Shown here piece by piece: positions 1 through 7,202 of a stretch of DNA of 64,000 nucleotides. The stretch is from NCBI GenBank assembly GCA_030695565.1, contig JAUYRZ010000106.1, forward strand, positions 1-64,000, in the 5' to 3' direction. Position 1 is the first letter of the stretch, and each line of letters begins with the position of its first letter. The stretch is from Archangium sp. GTDB taxonomy: Bacteria; Myxococcota; Myxococcia; Myxococcales; Myxococcaceae. The notes beneath the pieces were generated by a model. The model was given only the letters and a program-made list of their open reading frames with translations, ran no database searches and was not told the origin of the DNA. The translations under genes were made by a program, and so were the position numbers.

Positions 1-197
1 TTGTTGTTGCCAGGGCCTCGGTTGTCCACGATGCGCACGTGCTTGCGGTGACCCGGCTTGTAGACGACCACTCGAGGCGCCGGCGCCACGACGCGAACCA
101 CCGGCACGGGCACGTTGACTTGCACGTACACCTCGGCCGCCGCCACGCCTGCAAACAACGACACTCCGACGACCACGGTTCCGATGAGATTTCGCAT
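1..197 (-). CDS. Small secreted protein, N-terminal part only
   Basis: A leftward reading frame starts with ATG at 197 and is cut by the window edge after about 65 codons. The N-terminus (MRNLIGTVVVGVSLFAGVAA) is a plausible Sec signal peptide, followed by a short chain rich in Val and Pro and then a basic stretch (YKPGHRKHVRIVD). No family is recognised. It is probably a small periplasmic or exported protein. The rest of the gene lies outside the window, so length and function are open. Confidence 0.5.
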   Translation of the reverse strand, partial: MRNLIGTVVVGVSLFAGVAAAEVYVQVNVPVPVVRVVAPAPRVVVYKPGHRKHVRIVDNRGPGNN

Positions 198-301
198 GAC
201 GCCCCACTGAGCAGCTTTCGAGCCACGGGCGCGCCATCGAAAATCAGCCCGTTGCGCGCGGCTGCTCAGTCGAAGTGACTGACTTGCCATCAGCTTGATG
301 G

Positions 302-937
302 CTACCCGCCGAGCTGCACGGCTTTCCCCAGGAAGGTCGATGACTCGCAGGCCTCGACCATGAAGTCGGCCACATCGGCGCGCGAGATGGCGCCGGGCAC
401 GGACTCGAGCTGGGCGGTCTTCTTGTACTTCCCTCTGGCCGGGCCGTTGGTCAACCGCGTCGGCCGGGCGATGACGTACTCGAGGCCGCTTTCTTCCGTG
501 AGGCGCTCCTGCACGCCGTGATCGGTGAAGGGAATCTTCAAGATGCCGCCGATGACGAAGGTCTTGAGGAACCACGGCGCGGTCTTGATGCTGTCACCGG
601 CACCCGCGGCGCTCAGCACGATGAGCCGCTTTGCGCCGTGCGCCTTCATTGCGTCGATGCAGTGCCGGGTGCCGCTGGAGAAGTAGTCGGGCTTCGTCTT
701 GAACGCCGAGAGCGACGTCGCTGACGCGCAGATGATGACGGCGTCGTGACCCTTCACTGCCTCGTTGACCGACTTCGCGTCGTGGAAGTCGCCGGCGACT
801 TTGGTGAGTTGAGGGTGCGTGAGCTCGAGCTTGCCCGGCGAACGCGCGAAGGCCGTGGCGGAGTGGCCCTTCGCGAGCGCTGCTTTGACGCACAACGCGC
901 CGGTTCCCTGTGAGGCGCCGATGACGATGATCTTCAT
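302..937 (-). CDS. NAD(P)-binding NmrA/atypical SDR-like oxidoreductase
   Basis: A 211-residue single-domain Rossmann protein. The first strand and glycine loop are at the N-terminus (MKIIVIGASQGTGALCVKAA, residues 1-20), the usual dinucleotide-binding signature of NmrA-like and atypical short-chain dehydrogenases. A second conserved element is AVIICASAT around residue 70. The classical YxxxK catalytic pair is not obvious, so it may act as a redox sensor or as an epimerase-like enzyme. The ATG at 937 was chosen because the glycine loop follows directly. It is divergent from the DUF2236 gene at 1001. The family call is good; the substrate is unknown. Confidence 0.8.
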   Translation of the reverse strand: MKIIVIGASQGTGALCVKAALAKGHSATAFARSPGKLELTHPQLTKVAGDFHDAKSVNEAVKGHDAVIICASATSLSAFKTKPDYFSSGTRHCIDAMKAHGAKRLIVLSAAGAGDSIKTAPWFLKTFVIGGILKIPFTDHGVQERLTEESGLEYVIARPTRLTNGPARGKYKKTAQLESVPGAISRADVADFMVEACESSTFLGKAVQLGG

Positions 938-1000
938 GTGCGCGCACCTTCGCACACCGGCCTCTCCCCCGGAGAACACAGGAAGAATAGGGTGCGGCGC

Positions 1001-2083
1001 ATGGACCTGACCCGGCCGCAGAAGGAGCTCGACGCCACGCTCGACTCGTACCGGCGCGTCGGTGACGACCTCGGCGACGGGGTGGTGGCGGAGCTGATCA
1101 GCGCGGGCGCTCTTCGCAAAAACGGTGGCGATCTCGTGAGTGCAGCCGAGACGCACGCGAAGGCGGGCGGTACCGCGTGCGCTGCACTGCTGGAGCAGGC
1201 CTTCACCGTGCCCTCGTGGGTCCGCTTCCCCGACATGCGCGCCGGCACGCAGCTGGGGTTGCGGACGCCGGTGCAGTCGGCGCTCTCGTTGATCCTCGGC
1301 AGCCTGCTCGAGACCTACGGCGCGGCCAACGGCGCGAAGGTGCTCATCCGCGGCGGCATGCTGAAGGACCACGTGCTCCAGCGGCTGCGCGACACCAACA
1401 CCTTCGTGCTGGAGATCGCCGCCTCGCGCGGCCCGATGCCCGGCACCCGGGCGCATCGCCACATCCTGCGCACCCGCCTCGTGCACGCGTTCATTCGCCA
1501 CGGCATGCTCAAGCGCGGCGATTGGAACTTCGACTGGGGCCATCCCATCAACCAGGAGGACTCCGCCTCCACGCTGCTCGCGTTCTGTCACGTGTACCTG
1601 CGCTCGATGGTTCGCATCGGCGCCACGCCCACCGAGGAGGAAGAACACTCGCTCCATCACCTGTGGCGCTGGGTCGGCTACGTGATGGGCATCGTGCCTG
1701 ACCTGATCACCCGCGATCGCGCCGAGGAGCAGCTGCTCTACGCGCACATCACCCGCCGGCAATTGCACCCCGATGACGACAGCCGGGTGCTGGCGAAGAG
1801 CCTCATCGATGCGCTCGCGGGCCGGCGGCCCACCTTCCTTCCCGGCAACGCGTTGTCGGCGCTCGCGCGGCGCATGCTCGGTGATGAGTTCAGTGATCAG
1901 CTCGGGCTGACCCCTTCGCGTGCGTGGACCACCGTGACCAACGCCTTGCCCCTGTTCAGCCGCGCGCAGCTCAGGGTGGAGAAGGTGCCGTTCACCCGCT
2001 TCCCCCTGGAGCACCTCGGTGAGCGCGTGGCGCGGCTGGTGTACGAGCACGGCTTCGTCACGAACGTCGCCCCTCCTGGATGA
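1001..2083 (+). CDS. MpaB/Lcp-type (DUF2236) oxygenase family protein
   Basis: A 360-residue protein matching the MpaB/latex-clearing-protein family (DUF2236), which contains heme b oxygenases such as rubber oxygenase Lcp. The family signature HxxxRxRLVHAxIR-like segment is visible as HILRTRLVHAFIRHGM, followed by the conserved GHPINQEDSASTLLAF region. The start was set at the ATG at 1001, after a GGAAG-type ribosome site; upstream in-frame codons look non-coding. The gene is divergent from the Rossmann oxidoreductase to its left. Family assignment rests on recognised motifs. Heme binding and a polymer or lipid substrate are inference only. Confidence 0.75.
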   Translation: MDLTRPQKELDATLDSYRRVGDDLGDGVVAELISAGALRKNGGDLVSAAETHAKAGGTACAALLEQAFTVPSWVRFPDMRAGTQLGLRTPVQSALSLILGSLLETYGAANGAKVLIRGGMLKDHVLQRLRDTNTFVLEIAASRGPMPGTRAHRHILRTRLVHAFIRHGMLKRGDWNFDWGHPINQEDSASTLLAFCHVYLRSMVRIGATPTEEEEHSLHHLWRWVGYVMGIVPDLITRDRAEEQLLYAHITRRQLHPDDDSRVLAKSLIDALAGRRPTFLPGNALSALARRMLGDEFSDQLGLTPSRAWTTVTNALPLFSRAQLRVEKVPFTRFPLEHLGERVARLVYEHGFVTNVAPPG

Positions 2084-2155
2084 CCTGGTGGGTCTCAGCG
2101 GTGAGTCGTTTCTGATTCAGGGCACGACCGTCTACTCGCGGGTACGCTGAGGGCC

Positions 2156-2548
2156 GTGCTCGCTCTCGCCCGGTTCGTGTTGGTGATGACGCTGGTGTCG
2201 GCTTCGTTGGCCCTCGCCGCTCCGAAGAAGAAGAAGCCCGCGCCCAAGCCAGCGGCGAACGTGGTGACCGAGGCCGAGATCAAGAAGACGCTCGATGGCG
2301 CCGAAGCGAAGGTGGGTGCCTGCGTGCTCGACAACACGCCGGGCGCGTTCACCCTCGTGGTGAAGGCGCAGCTCATGCTCAACAGCGCGGGGCAGTTGCT
2401 CATCAGCACCGTCACGCTCGCTCCCGAGGGTCCGGGTGCGGAGAACACGCGAGCGTGCATCGACGGCGTGCTCAAGACGCTCATCTGGCCGAAGAGCACC
2501 GGGCCCATCGTCAATGCAGAGCGCGAGTGGACGTTCAGGGCTGAGTGA
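2156..2548 (+). CDS. Secreted small protein, Lys/Pro-rich N-terminus
   Basis: A 130-residue protein starting at GTG 2156. Residues 1-20 form a signal peptide (LARFVLVMTLVSASLALA), then comes an APKKKKPAPKPA linker and a roughly 100-residue domain with one Cys pair. The C-terminal domain (sequence VGACVLDNTPGAFTLVVKAQ, then an ACIDGVLKTL helix) resembles the AgmX/PglI-type C-terminal modules of myxobacteria, in which a fractional output of paired cysteines is usual; this is a weak resemblance. The protein at 31825 has the same style of N-terminus. The 3' end overlaps the convergent coiled-coil gene by 14 bp. Confidence 0.65.
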   Translation: MLALARFVLVMTLVSASLALAAPKKKKPAPKPAANVVTEAEIKKTLDGAEAKVGACVLDNTPGAFTLVVKAQLMLNSAGQLLISTVTLAPEGPGAENTRACIDGVLKTLIWPKSTGPIVNAEREWTFRAE

Positions 2549-2840
2549 CCTTTCTGGTGAGCTGCGCGAGTCGTTGCTGCAGCTTGTCTCGCTCGGCGGT
2601 GAGGTTGGTGAGCTGGAGCTTCTGGGCCTGCAGCTGCGCGTGAAGGCGGACCAGTTCCCGTTGTTCGCCGGGCGCGGGGAGCAGTTTTTGTTCGGCGTCG
2701 TCGAGGGCCTGCCGGAGCACGAGGAGGTCGTCGGCCAGCGCTTCGCGATCTTCGGATTCTTCGGCCAGCAGGCGTTCGAGGGTCTTGATGCGGGCCTGCG
2801 CTCGTTCGAGGGCGTCTCTGAGTTGGCGATCGTCTGACAT
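2535..2840 (-). CDS. Coiled-coil protein, 101 aa
   Basis: Almost the whole protein is a heptad-rich helix (for example LERAQARIKTLERLLAEE and LHAQLQAQKLQLTNLTAERD), with no signal peptide and no membrane segment, so a soluble cytoplasmic coiled coil is expected. ATG 2840 gives MSDDRQ and is preferred because upstream codons are basic and low in coding character. It lies downstream of the HAD phosphatase on the same strand, separated by a GC-rich hairpin repeat. No named family is recognised; a scaffold or cell-division accessory role would be a guess. Confidence 0.65.
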   Translation of the reverse strand: MSDDRQLRDALERAQARIKTLERLLAEESEDREALADDLLVLRQALDDAEQKLLPAPGEQRELVRLHAQLQAQKLQLTNLTAERDKLQQRLAQLTRKVTQP

Positions 2841-2848
2841 GCGTGAGG

Positions 2849-2884
2849 CCCTCACCCTGGCCCTCCCAACGGGGAGAGGGGACC
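2849..2884. repeat. Dispersed palindromic repeat, copy 1
   Basis: The segment consists of a CCCTCACCCTGG tail, then CCCTCCC, a short loop, then GGGGAGAGGG. It belongs to a family of intergenic hairpins seen at eight or more places in this window, here in the reverse orientation. It may serve as a bidirectional terminator between the HAD gene and the coiled-coil gene. Confidence 0.6.
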
Positions 2885-2892
2885 TCGTTGAC

Positions 2893-3663
2893 TTAGCCTC
2901 GACGCAGCCAGGGCAGAAGTTCACCCAACGACTTCACTTCGATGTCTGCCTTCGCGCCACGCGGCTTGAGGCCGCGATCCACCCACGCGGTCGCCATGCC
3001 CGCGTTGATGCCGCCCTGAAGGTCGCGCTCGGGGTTGTCACCCACCATCGCGCAGCGCGCCTTCGGCACCCCCAGCTGGCTGGCCACCCAGTCGAAGATC
3101 TCTGCGTTCGGCTTGCCCACCCCGAGCTCACCGGAGATCGCCACCACGTCGAACCAGTGCAACAGCCCCGAGCCGTTCACCTTGCGCCGCTGCAGCCCGC
3201 TCACCCCGTTGGTCACCATCGCCAGCCTGGTGCGCGGGCGCAGCCGCGCGAGCAGCTCATCTGCATCATCGAACAGCGGGAAACGGGCCCGCAGCTGCTG
3301 CCACCGCTGCTGCAGCCGCTCGGGGTCGCCGCTCGCCCCCACGCTCTTCATCGCCCGCGCCCACACCTCGGGCCGAATGCGCGCGACCTCTTTCTCCAGC
3401 ATCGCCTCGGCCGCGATCGACGCATCGTAGGTGGCCCAGAGCCCCTCCATGGCGGAGTGACCGATGCGAGTGGCGTAGTCGGCGGCCAGGGAAGGCAGCG
3501 TCTGCCAGAGCGCCGAGGCTTCGCGGGCGGCGGCTTCACCCAGCTCGGTGGCGCGCGCTTCGTCGGCGGTCAGCTCGAGCGCGGTGATGTAGAAGGCGTG
3601 ACGGCTCACCGGCTCATCGGGGATGAGCGTCTCGTCGAGATCGAACAGGACGGCTGCGAACAT
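2893..3663 (-). CDS. HAD-superfamily hydrolase (phosphatase)
   Basis: A 256-residue haloacid-dehalogenase-type hydrolase. Motif I is FDLDETLIP at residues 7-15, with nucleophile Asp8 and acid Asp10. Motif II is MVTNG. Motif III is the Lys in GVGKP, and motif IV is GDNPERDLQGGINAG near the C-terminus. The helical cap lies between motifs I and II, so this is subclass I (HAD-IA), the group that includes phosphoglycolate phosphatases and YjjG-like nucleotidases. ATG 3663 puts motif I at the usual distance from the start. Family is certain; the substrate cannot be told from sequence. Confidence 0.9.
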   Translation of the reverse strand: MFAAVLFDLDETLIPDEPVSRHAFYITALELTADEARATELGEAAAREASALWQTLPSLAADYATRIGHSAMEGLWATYDASIAAEAMLEKEVARIRPEVWARAMKSVGASGDPERLQQRWQQLRARFPLFDDADELLARLRPRTRLAMVTNGVSGLQRRKVNGSGLLHWFDVVAISGELGVGKPNAEIFDWVASQLGVPKARCAMVGDNPERDLQGGINAGMATAWVDRGLKPRGAKADIEVKSLGELLPWLRRG

Positions 3664-3769
3664 GGCCCCTTTGTACACGGTGCGCCGGATCGCTCCTCCC
3701 AGTACTTCTGGCGGCAGTCCCGGAATGCATTGGCTCCCATGCATCTGACTGGTTAAGCAACGACCCTCC

Positions 3770-4270
3770 ATGAGCGCCACTGACCACGAGACGACCGTCG
3801 TGTTGGATGGCCTGCGCAGGCTGGTGAAGGAGCTGCGCGAGAGTTCCCGGGAAGCGGAGCACCAGGTGGGGTTGAGCGCCGCGCAGCTCTTCGTGCTCGA
3901 GGTGTTGGGAGCGCAGTCGAGCCTCTCGCTGTCCGAGGTGGCCGCGCGAACGCACACCCATCAGAGCAGCGTCTCGGTGGTGGTGAGCCGGCTGGTGAAG
4001 GCCAGGCTGGTGCGCCGGGTGCGCTCGCCAGATGATGGCCGGCGGCTCGAGCTGGCGCTCACCGCGAAGGGTCGCACGCTGCAGGAGAAGGCGCCCCACG
4101 TCGCGCAGAAGCGGCTGGTCACCGCGGTGCAGCTGTTGCCTCGAGAGCAACGGCGCGCGCTGGGCGAGGGGCTGGCGCAGGTGGCCCAGTTGATGGCGTT
4201 GTCCGATTCGCCCGCGCCGATGTTCTTCGACGACTCGCCCACCACCGTGAAAGGCAAGAAGCCCCGATGA
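3770..4270 (+). CDS. MarR-family transcriptional regulator
   Basis: A 166-residue winged-helix regulator. The recognition region LSLSEVAARTHTHQSSVSVV (about residues 52-71) is followed by the wing LVRRVRSPDDGRRLELALTAKG with the conserved D-D-G-R-R, both diagnostic for MarR. MarR proteins bind palindromic operators as dimers and usually respond to small phenolic ligands or oxidants. Its stop codon overlaps the start of the next gene (ATGA at 4267-4270), so the two are translationally coupled and may be co-regulated. Ligand and targets are unknown. Confidence 0.88.
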   Translation: MSATDHETTVVLDGLRRLVKELRESSREAEHQVGLSAAQLFVLEVLGAQSSLSLSEVAARTHTHQSSVSVVVSRLVKARLVRRVRSPDDGRRLELALTAKGRTLQEKAPHVAQKRLVTAVQLLPREQRRALGEGLAQVAQLMALSDSPAPMFFDDSPTTVKGKKPR

Positions 4271-4650
4271 TGACCGGAGTGTTGCTGCGAATTCGTGACT
4301 CGGCGCGGGAGCCCGTCGCGGCCACCTTGCACGTCGAACCGCTGTCGGCGGGTGCGCGGTTTGGGCGGGGCGTGGTGCGCCTGGTGGTGTGCTGGGTGCT
4401 CGCGGTGGCGTGCGTACTGGTGCCGCTGCTGCACTTCGTGCTCGTGCCGGGCCTCTTCCTCCTGGGGCCGGTGCTGGCCTGGCTGGCCACGCGCGCCACG
4501 GTGGAGGTCAAGAGCGAGCGGATCAGCTGTCCCAGGTGCGAGAAGGAGACGGGCATCGAACCGGGCATCACCGGCTGGCCTGTTTCGCTGCGTTGTTCTC
4601 TGTGCAGCACCACCTTCTCCGCTGCCCAGGGGATTGCTTCAGTGACATGA
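4267..4650 (+). CDS. Membrane protein with C-terminal zinc ribbon
   Basis: A 127-residue protein. A hydrophobic region from about residue 40 to 80 (VVCWVLAVACVLVPLLHFVL and LFLLGPVLAWLA) gives two membrane segments. It is followed by a zinc-ribbon-like CPRCEKE...RCSLCSTTF pair of CxxC knuckles that would be cytoplasmic if the N-terminus is inside. It starts within the MarR gene (4-nt overlap), so it is probably co-expressed. Its 3' end overlaps the convergent kinase gene by 12 bp. No named family is recognised; the zinc ribbon call is from cysteine spacing only. Confidence 0.7.
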   Translation: MMTGVLLRIRDSAREPVAATLHVEPLSAGARFGRGVVRLVVCWVLAVACVLVPLLHFVLVPGLFLLGPVLAWLATRATVEVKSERISCPRCEKETGIEPGITGWPVSLRCSLCSTTFSAAQGIASVT

Positions 4651-5913
4651 GGCGAAGCTGACCTTCAGTCTCTGACGGTCAGCCGCGTCGAGCCCGCTCG
4701 CCACGGCGATGCAGCGCTCTTTGATCAGCTTCGCCAACTCGTCCTGTTTGCCCAGGGCCTCCAACGCGAGCGCCCGCACCGAAGCGGTGCTCGAGTCTTC
4801 CGCCCCCAGCCGCTCCAGCGCCAACGCCGGCTGATTCGCGCGCAACAACCAACGCGCCTGCGTCTTCGGCAGCCAGGGTTGCTCCACCGCGAAGAACGCG
4901 GCTGAACCCATCAGCAACGAGAACAGCACCAGCACCACGCCCATCGAGCTGCCGCCCTTCTTCTTCGGCCTCGGAGTGGGCTCGATCGCGACCGGAAATG
5001 CCGGCACCGCTTTGCTCACCATCGTGGCGGGCAAGATGTCTTCCATCTCCACCGGCGTGACCGGCGTGAGGATCGACACCAGCGCCTGGCCACCTGCGGG
5101 ACGTTTCGCGGGGTCCTTCTGCAGGCAGCTCTCCACCAGCGCCGCCAGCTCGTCGGGCACCTTGCCCTTCAGCGAGGGAGGCTCCTGGTTGGTGTGCTGC
5201 TCGAGGAAGTCGTGCAGCTCGGGCCCATTGAAGGGCAGGTGGCCGGTGAGCATGAAGTACGCGGTGATGCCGAAGCCGTACACGTCGGTGCGGGGATCCG
5301 CCGGCAGGCCTCGCAACTGTTCGGGCGCGGCGTACGCAGGCGTGGCGGCCGTCATGCCCACGTTGGAGACGAACGAGCGGCCATCACCCTCGAGCAGGTC
5401 CGCGTCGAACAACCGCGCCAGCCCGAAGTCGAGAATGCGCGCCTGCGTTCCGGTGGCGCCTTCGCTGAGCATCACGTTCTCGGCCTTGAAGTCACGGTGC
5501 ACCACGCCCCTGGCGTGAATCGCGGCGAGCCCTTCCGCCAGTTGGAGAAGCAATCGCCCCGCGCGCAGCGGATCCATCCTCCTCCCCATGATGGCCTCAT
5601 CGAGCCTCACGCCTTCGACGTACTCGAGGATCACCACCGTGCCTTCGGGCCCGTCGGTCTCGAAGTCGAGAATGCGCACCACCGAGGGATGATCGATGGA
5701 CGAATGAATCAACGCCTCGCGTTTGAAGCGGGCGTGCGCGTCGGGCTGCACCGGCCCTCTGCGCGTGATGACCTTGAGGGCGACCTTGCGTTTGAGCGAG
5801 AGCTGCTCGGCCAGGTACACCTCGGCGCTGCCGCCTGAGCCGAGCGGCTTGAGCACCCGGTACCGCCCGCCCAACACCGTCAACTCACGGGGAGGGAGCG
5901 GGGGCGGACTCAT
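4639..5913 (-). CDS. Eukaryote-like serine/threonine protein kinase
   Basis: A 424-residue Hanks-type kinase. The glycine loop is LGSGGSAEVY, the ATP lysine is in VALKVI, the catalytic loop is VHRDFKAENV (an RD kinase), the DFG motif is LDFGLAR, and the activation segment ends in ATPAYAAPEQL. A transmembrane helix (GVVLVLFSLLMGSAAFFAVE) around residue 340 is followed by an outside tail of about 70 residues with helical, TPR-like character. So the kinase domain is cytoplasmic and the tail periplasmic. It overlaps the upstream OmpA-family gene by 4 nt (ATGA), implying coupling. Such kinases are abundant in myxobacteria; the substrate is unknown. Confidence 0.92.
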   Translation of the reverse strand: MSPPPLPPRELTVLGGRYRVLKPLGSGGSAEVYLAEQLSLKRKVALKVITRRGPVQPDAHARFKREALIHSSIDHPSVVRILDFETDGPEGTVVILEYVEGVRLDEAIMGRRMDPLRAGRLLLQLAEGLAAIHARGVVHRDFKAENVMLSEGATGTQARILDFGLARLFDADLLEGDGRSFVSNVGMTAATPAYAAPEQLRGLPADPRTDVYGFGITAYFMLTGHLPFNGPELHDFLEQHTNQEPPSLKGKVPDELAALVESCLQKDPAKRPAGGQALVSILTPVTPVEMEDILPATMVSKAVPAFPVAIEPTPRPKKKGGSSMGVVLVLFSLLMGSAAFFAVEQPWLPKTQARWLLRANQPALALERLGAEDSSTASVRALALEALGKQDELAKLIKERCIAVASGLDAADRQRLKVSFASCH

Positions 5914-6737
5914 GGCTTGCCTGCTTTCGGCGCGGCGGCGGTGGGCAGGGTGGCCTTCTTCGCCTGCAGCGGCGGCAGCAGGAGGATCTCGATGCGCCGG
6001 TTGGCTGCGCGGCCCCTGGGCGTGGCGTTGGCGCCGATGGGCCGGTACTGGCCGTAGCCTGCGGCGAGCAAACGGCCGGGTTTCACCTGGGCCTTCTCCG
6101 AGAGGAAGCGAACCACGTTCACCGCGCGCGCCGTGGAGAGCTCCCAGTTGGTGGCGAACTTCGCCTTCAGGTCGGGCAGGGTGATGGGCGCGTCGTCGGT
6201 GTGACCGGAGATCTGAATCTGGCGATCCTCGACGCCCTTCAAGATGGCGCCCAGCCGGGTGAGCACCTCTTCACCGCGCGGGGAGACTTCGGCCTGCGCC
6301 GAGTCGAAGAGCACCTTGTCGACCAGGTCGACCTGAATGCGGCCTTCGCTCTGCGAGAGGCGCACGTCACCGCGTTTGATCTCCGCGGCCATCTTGTCCT
6401 CCAGCGAGTTGTAGGTGGCCATCAGCCGGGCCAGCTCTTCCTCCTTCTGAACCAGCGTGGTGGTCAGCTCGCTGGCCTTGTTCTCCAGCTCGTTGGCCTT
6501 ATTGGCGAGGGCCTCTTTCTGCAGGTTCACGTCGTTGAGCGTCGAGGTGGCGACCTCGAGCTCCTTCTGGCAGTCGCTGGCCTTCTTCGAAGCAAGCTCG
6601 GTGGCAGAGATCGCCTCGTTCTGGGCGCTCTGGAGCGCCTCCAGACGTTGCAGCGCAAAGTAGCCAGCCGCGATCGCCGCGGCGAGGGTGAGCACCCACA
6701 ACAACCACGGCAGCTTGCTGCTCTTCTGCTCGTTCAT
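5910..6737 (-). CDS. OmpA/MotB-family peptidoglycan-binding protein
   Basis: A 275-residue protein with an N-terminal membrane anchor (WLLWVLTLAAAIAAGYFALQ), a long coiled coil (residues about 40-130) and a C-terminal OmpA-like domain. The latter has FDSAQAEVSPRGEEVL, ISGHTDD, NWELSTARAVNVVRFL and GYGQYRPIGANATPRGRAAN with NRRIEI, all typical of peptidoglycan-binding OmpA/MotB/Pal modules. The MNEQKSS start (ATG 6737) places the anchor at the N-terminus. It is the first gene of a coupled pair with the kinase at 4639, suggesting envelope sensing linked to phosphorylation. No MotA partner is adjacent. Confidence 0.9.
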   Translation of the reverse strand: MNEQKSSKLPWLLWVLTLAAAIAAGYFALQRLEALQSAQNEAISATELASKKASDCQKELEVATSTLNDVNLQKEALANKANELENKASELTTTLVQKEEELARLMATYNSLEDKMAAEIKRGDVRLSQSEGRIQVDLVDKVLFDSAQAEVSPRGEEVLTRLGAILKGVEDRQIQISGHTDDAPITLPDLKAKFATNWELSTARAVNVVRFLSEKAQVKPGRLLAAGYGQYRPIGANATPRGRAANRRIEILLLPPLQAKKATLPTAAAPKAGKP

Positions 6738-6830
6738 TTCGGCCCTCACGGAAAAAGGTGAGCGGACCATAGCGATCTCGAAGCGAGACCAAGAACCCGA
6801 CACAAGCGTGCAGAACCTACAAAGCCCTAG

Positions 6831-7169
6831 CTAGGTGGGCTCGACGGGCACGCTGAGGCCGGGCTGCGTGCCTTCATCGAGCTCAGGCTCGAGCGACTGC
6901 CCGACTTGAAAGTACGTCCACAGCCGGGTGGCCAACGCCTGCTTCATGTCGACCAGCTCGGCGCGCGCCGTGGCGAAGTCGAGCAGCGAATCAGACAGCG
7001 CCACCACGTCGGCCGACTTCTCAGTCGCCAGCCGAACGAAGTCGGGGTGCGCGCTCGACTCGAACAGCCCGCAGAAGAGCGCGAAGGCCCACGCGCGTTC
7101 GACGTCCTCCTTCAGCGGGGCGTTGACCAACACCGTCTGCAGCAACGTCGGCTCATCGGGCAGCTCCAT
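6831..7169 (-). CDS. Hypothetical protein, 112 aa
   Basis: A small acidic, mostly helical protein without signal peptide or membrane segment. Recognisable stretches are VERAWAFALFCGLFES and LVDMKQALATRLWTYFQ. The Pro/Glu-rich tail (ELDEGTQPGLSVPVEPT) looks unstructured. It sits between two genes on the same strand with 33-93 bp gaps. The reading frame has consistent coding character, but no family is recognised. Confidence 0.55.
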   Translation of the reverse strand: MELPDEPTLLQTVLVNAPLKEDVERAWAFALFCGLFESSAHPDFVRLATEKSADVVALSDSLLDFATARAELVDMKQALATRLWTYFQVGQSLEPELDEGTQPGLSVPVEPT

Positions 7170-7202
7170 GGCGGCTGAGCGCCTAGCACATTCCCCGGGT
7201 CG

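Noticed and set aside
302-2050. A 582-codon leftward frame covering both the oxidoreductase and the DUF2236 gene.
   Set aside because: Only its last 211 codons match a family. The rest is the antisense of the DUF2236 gene, a known effect of high GC.
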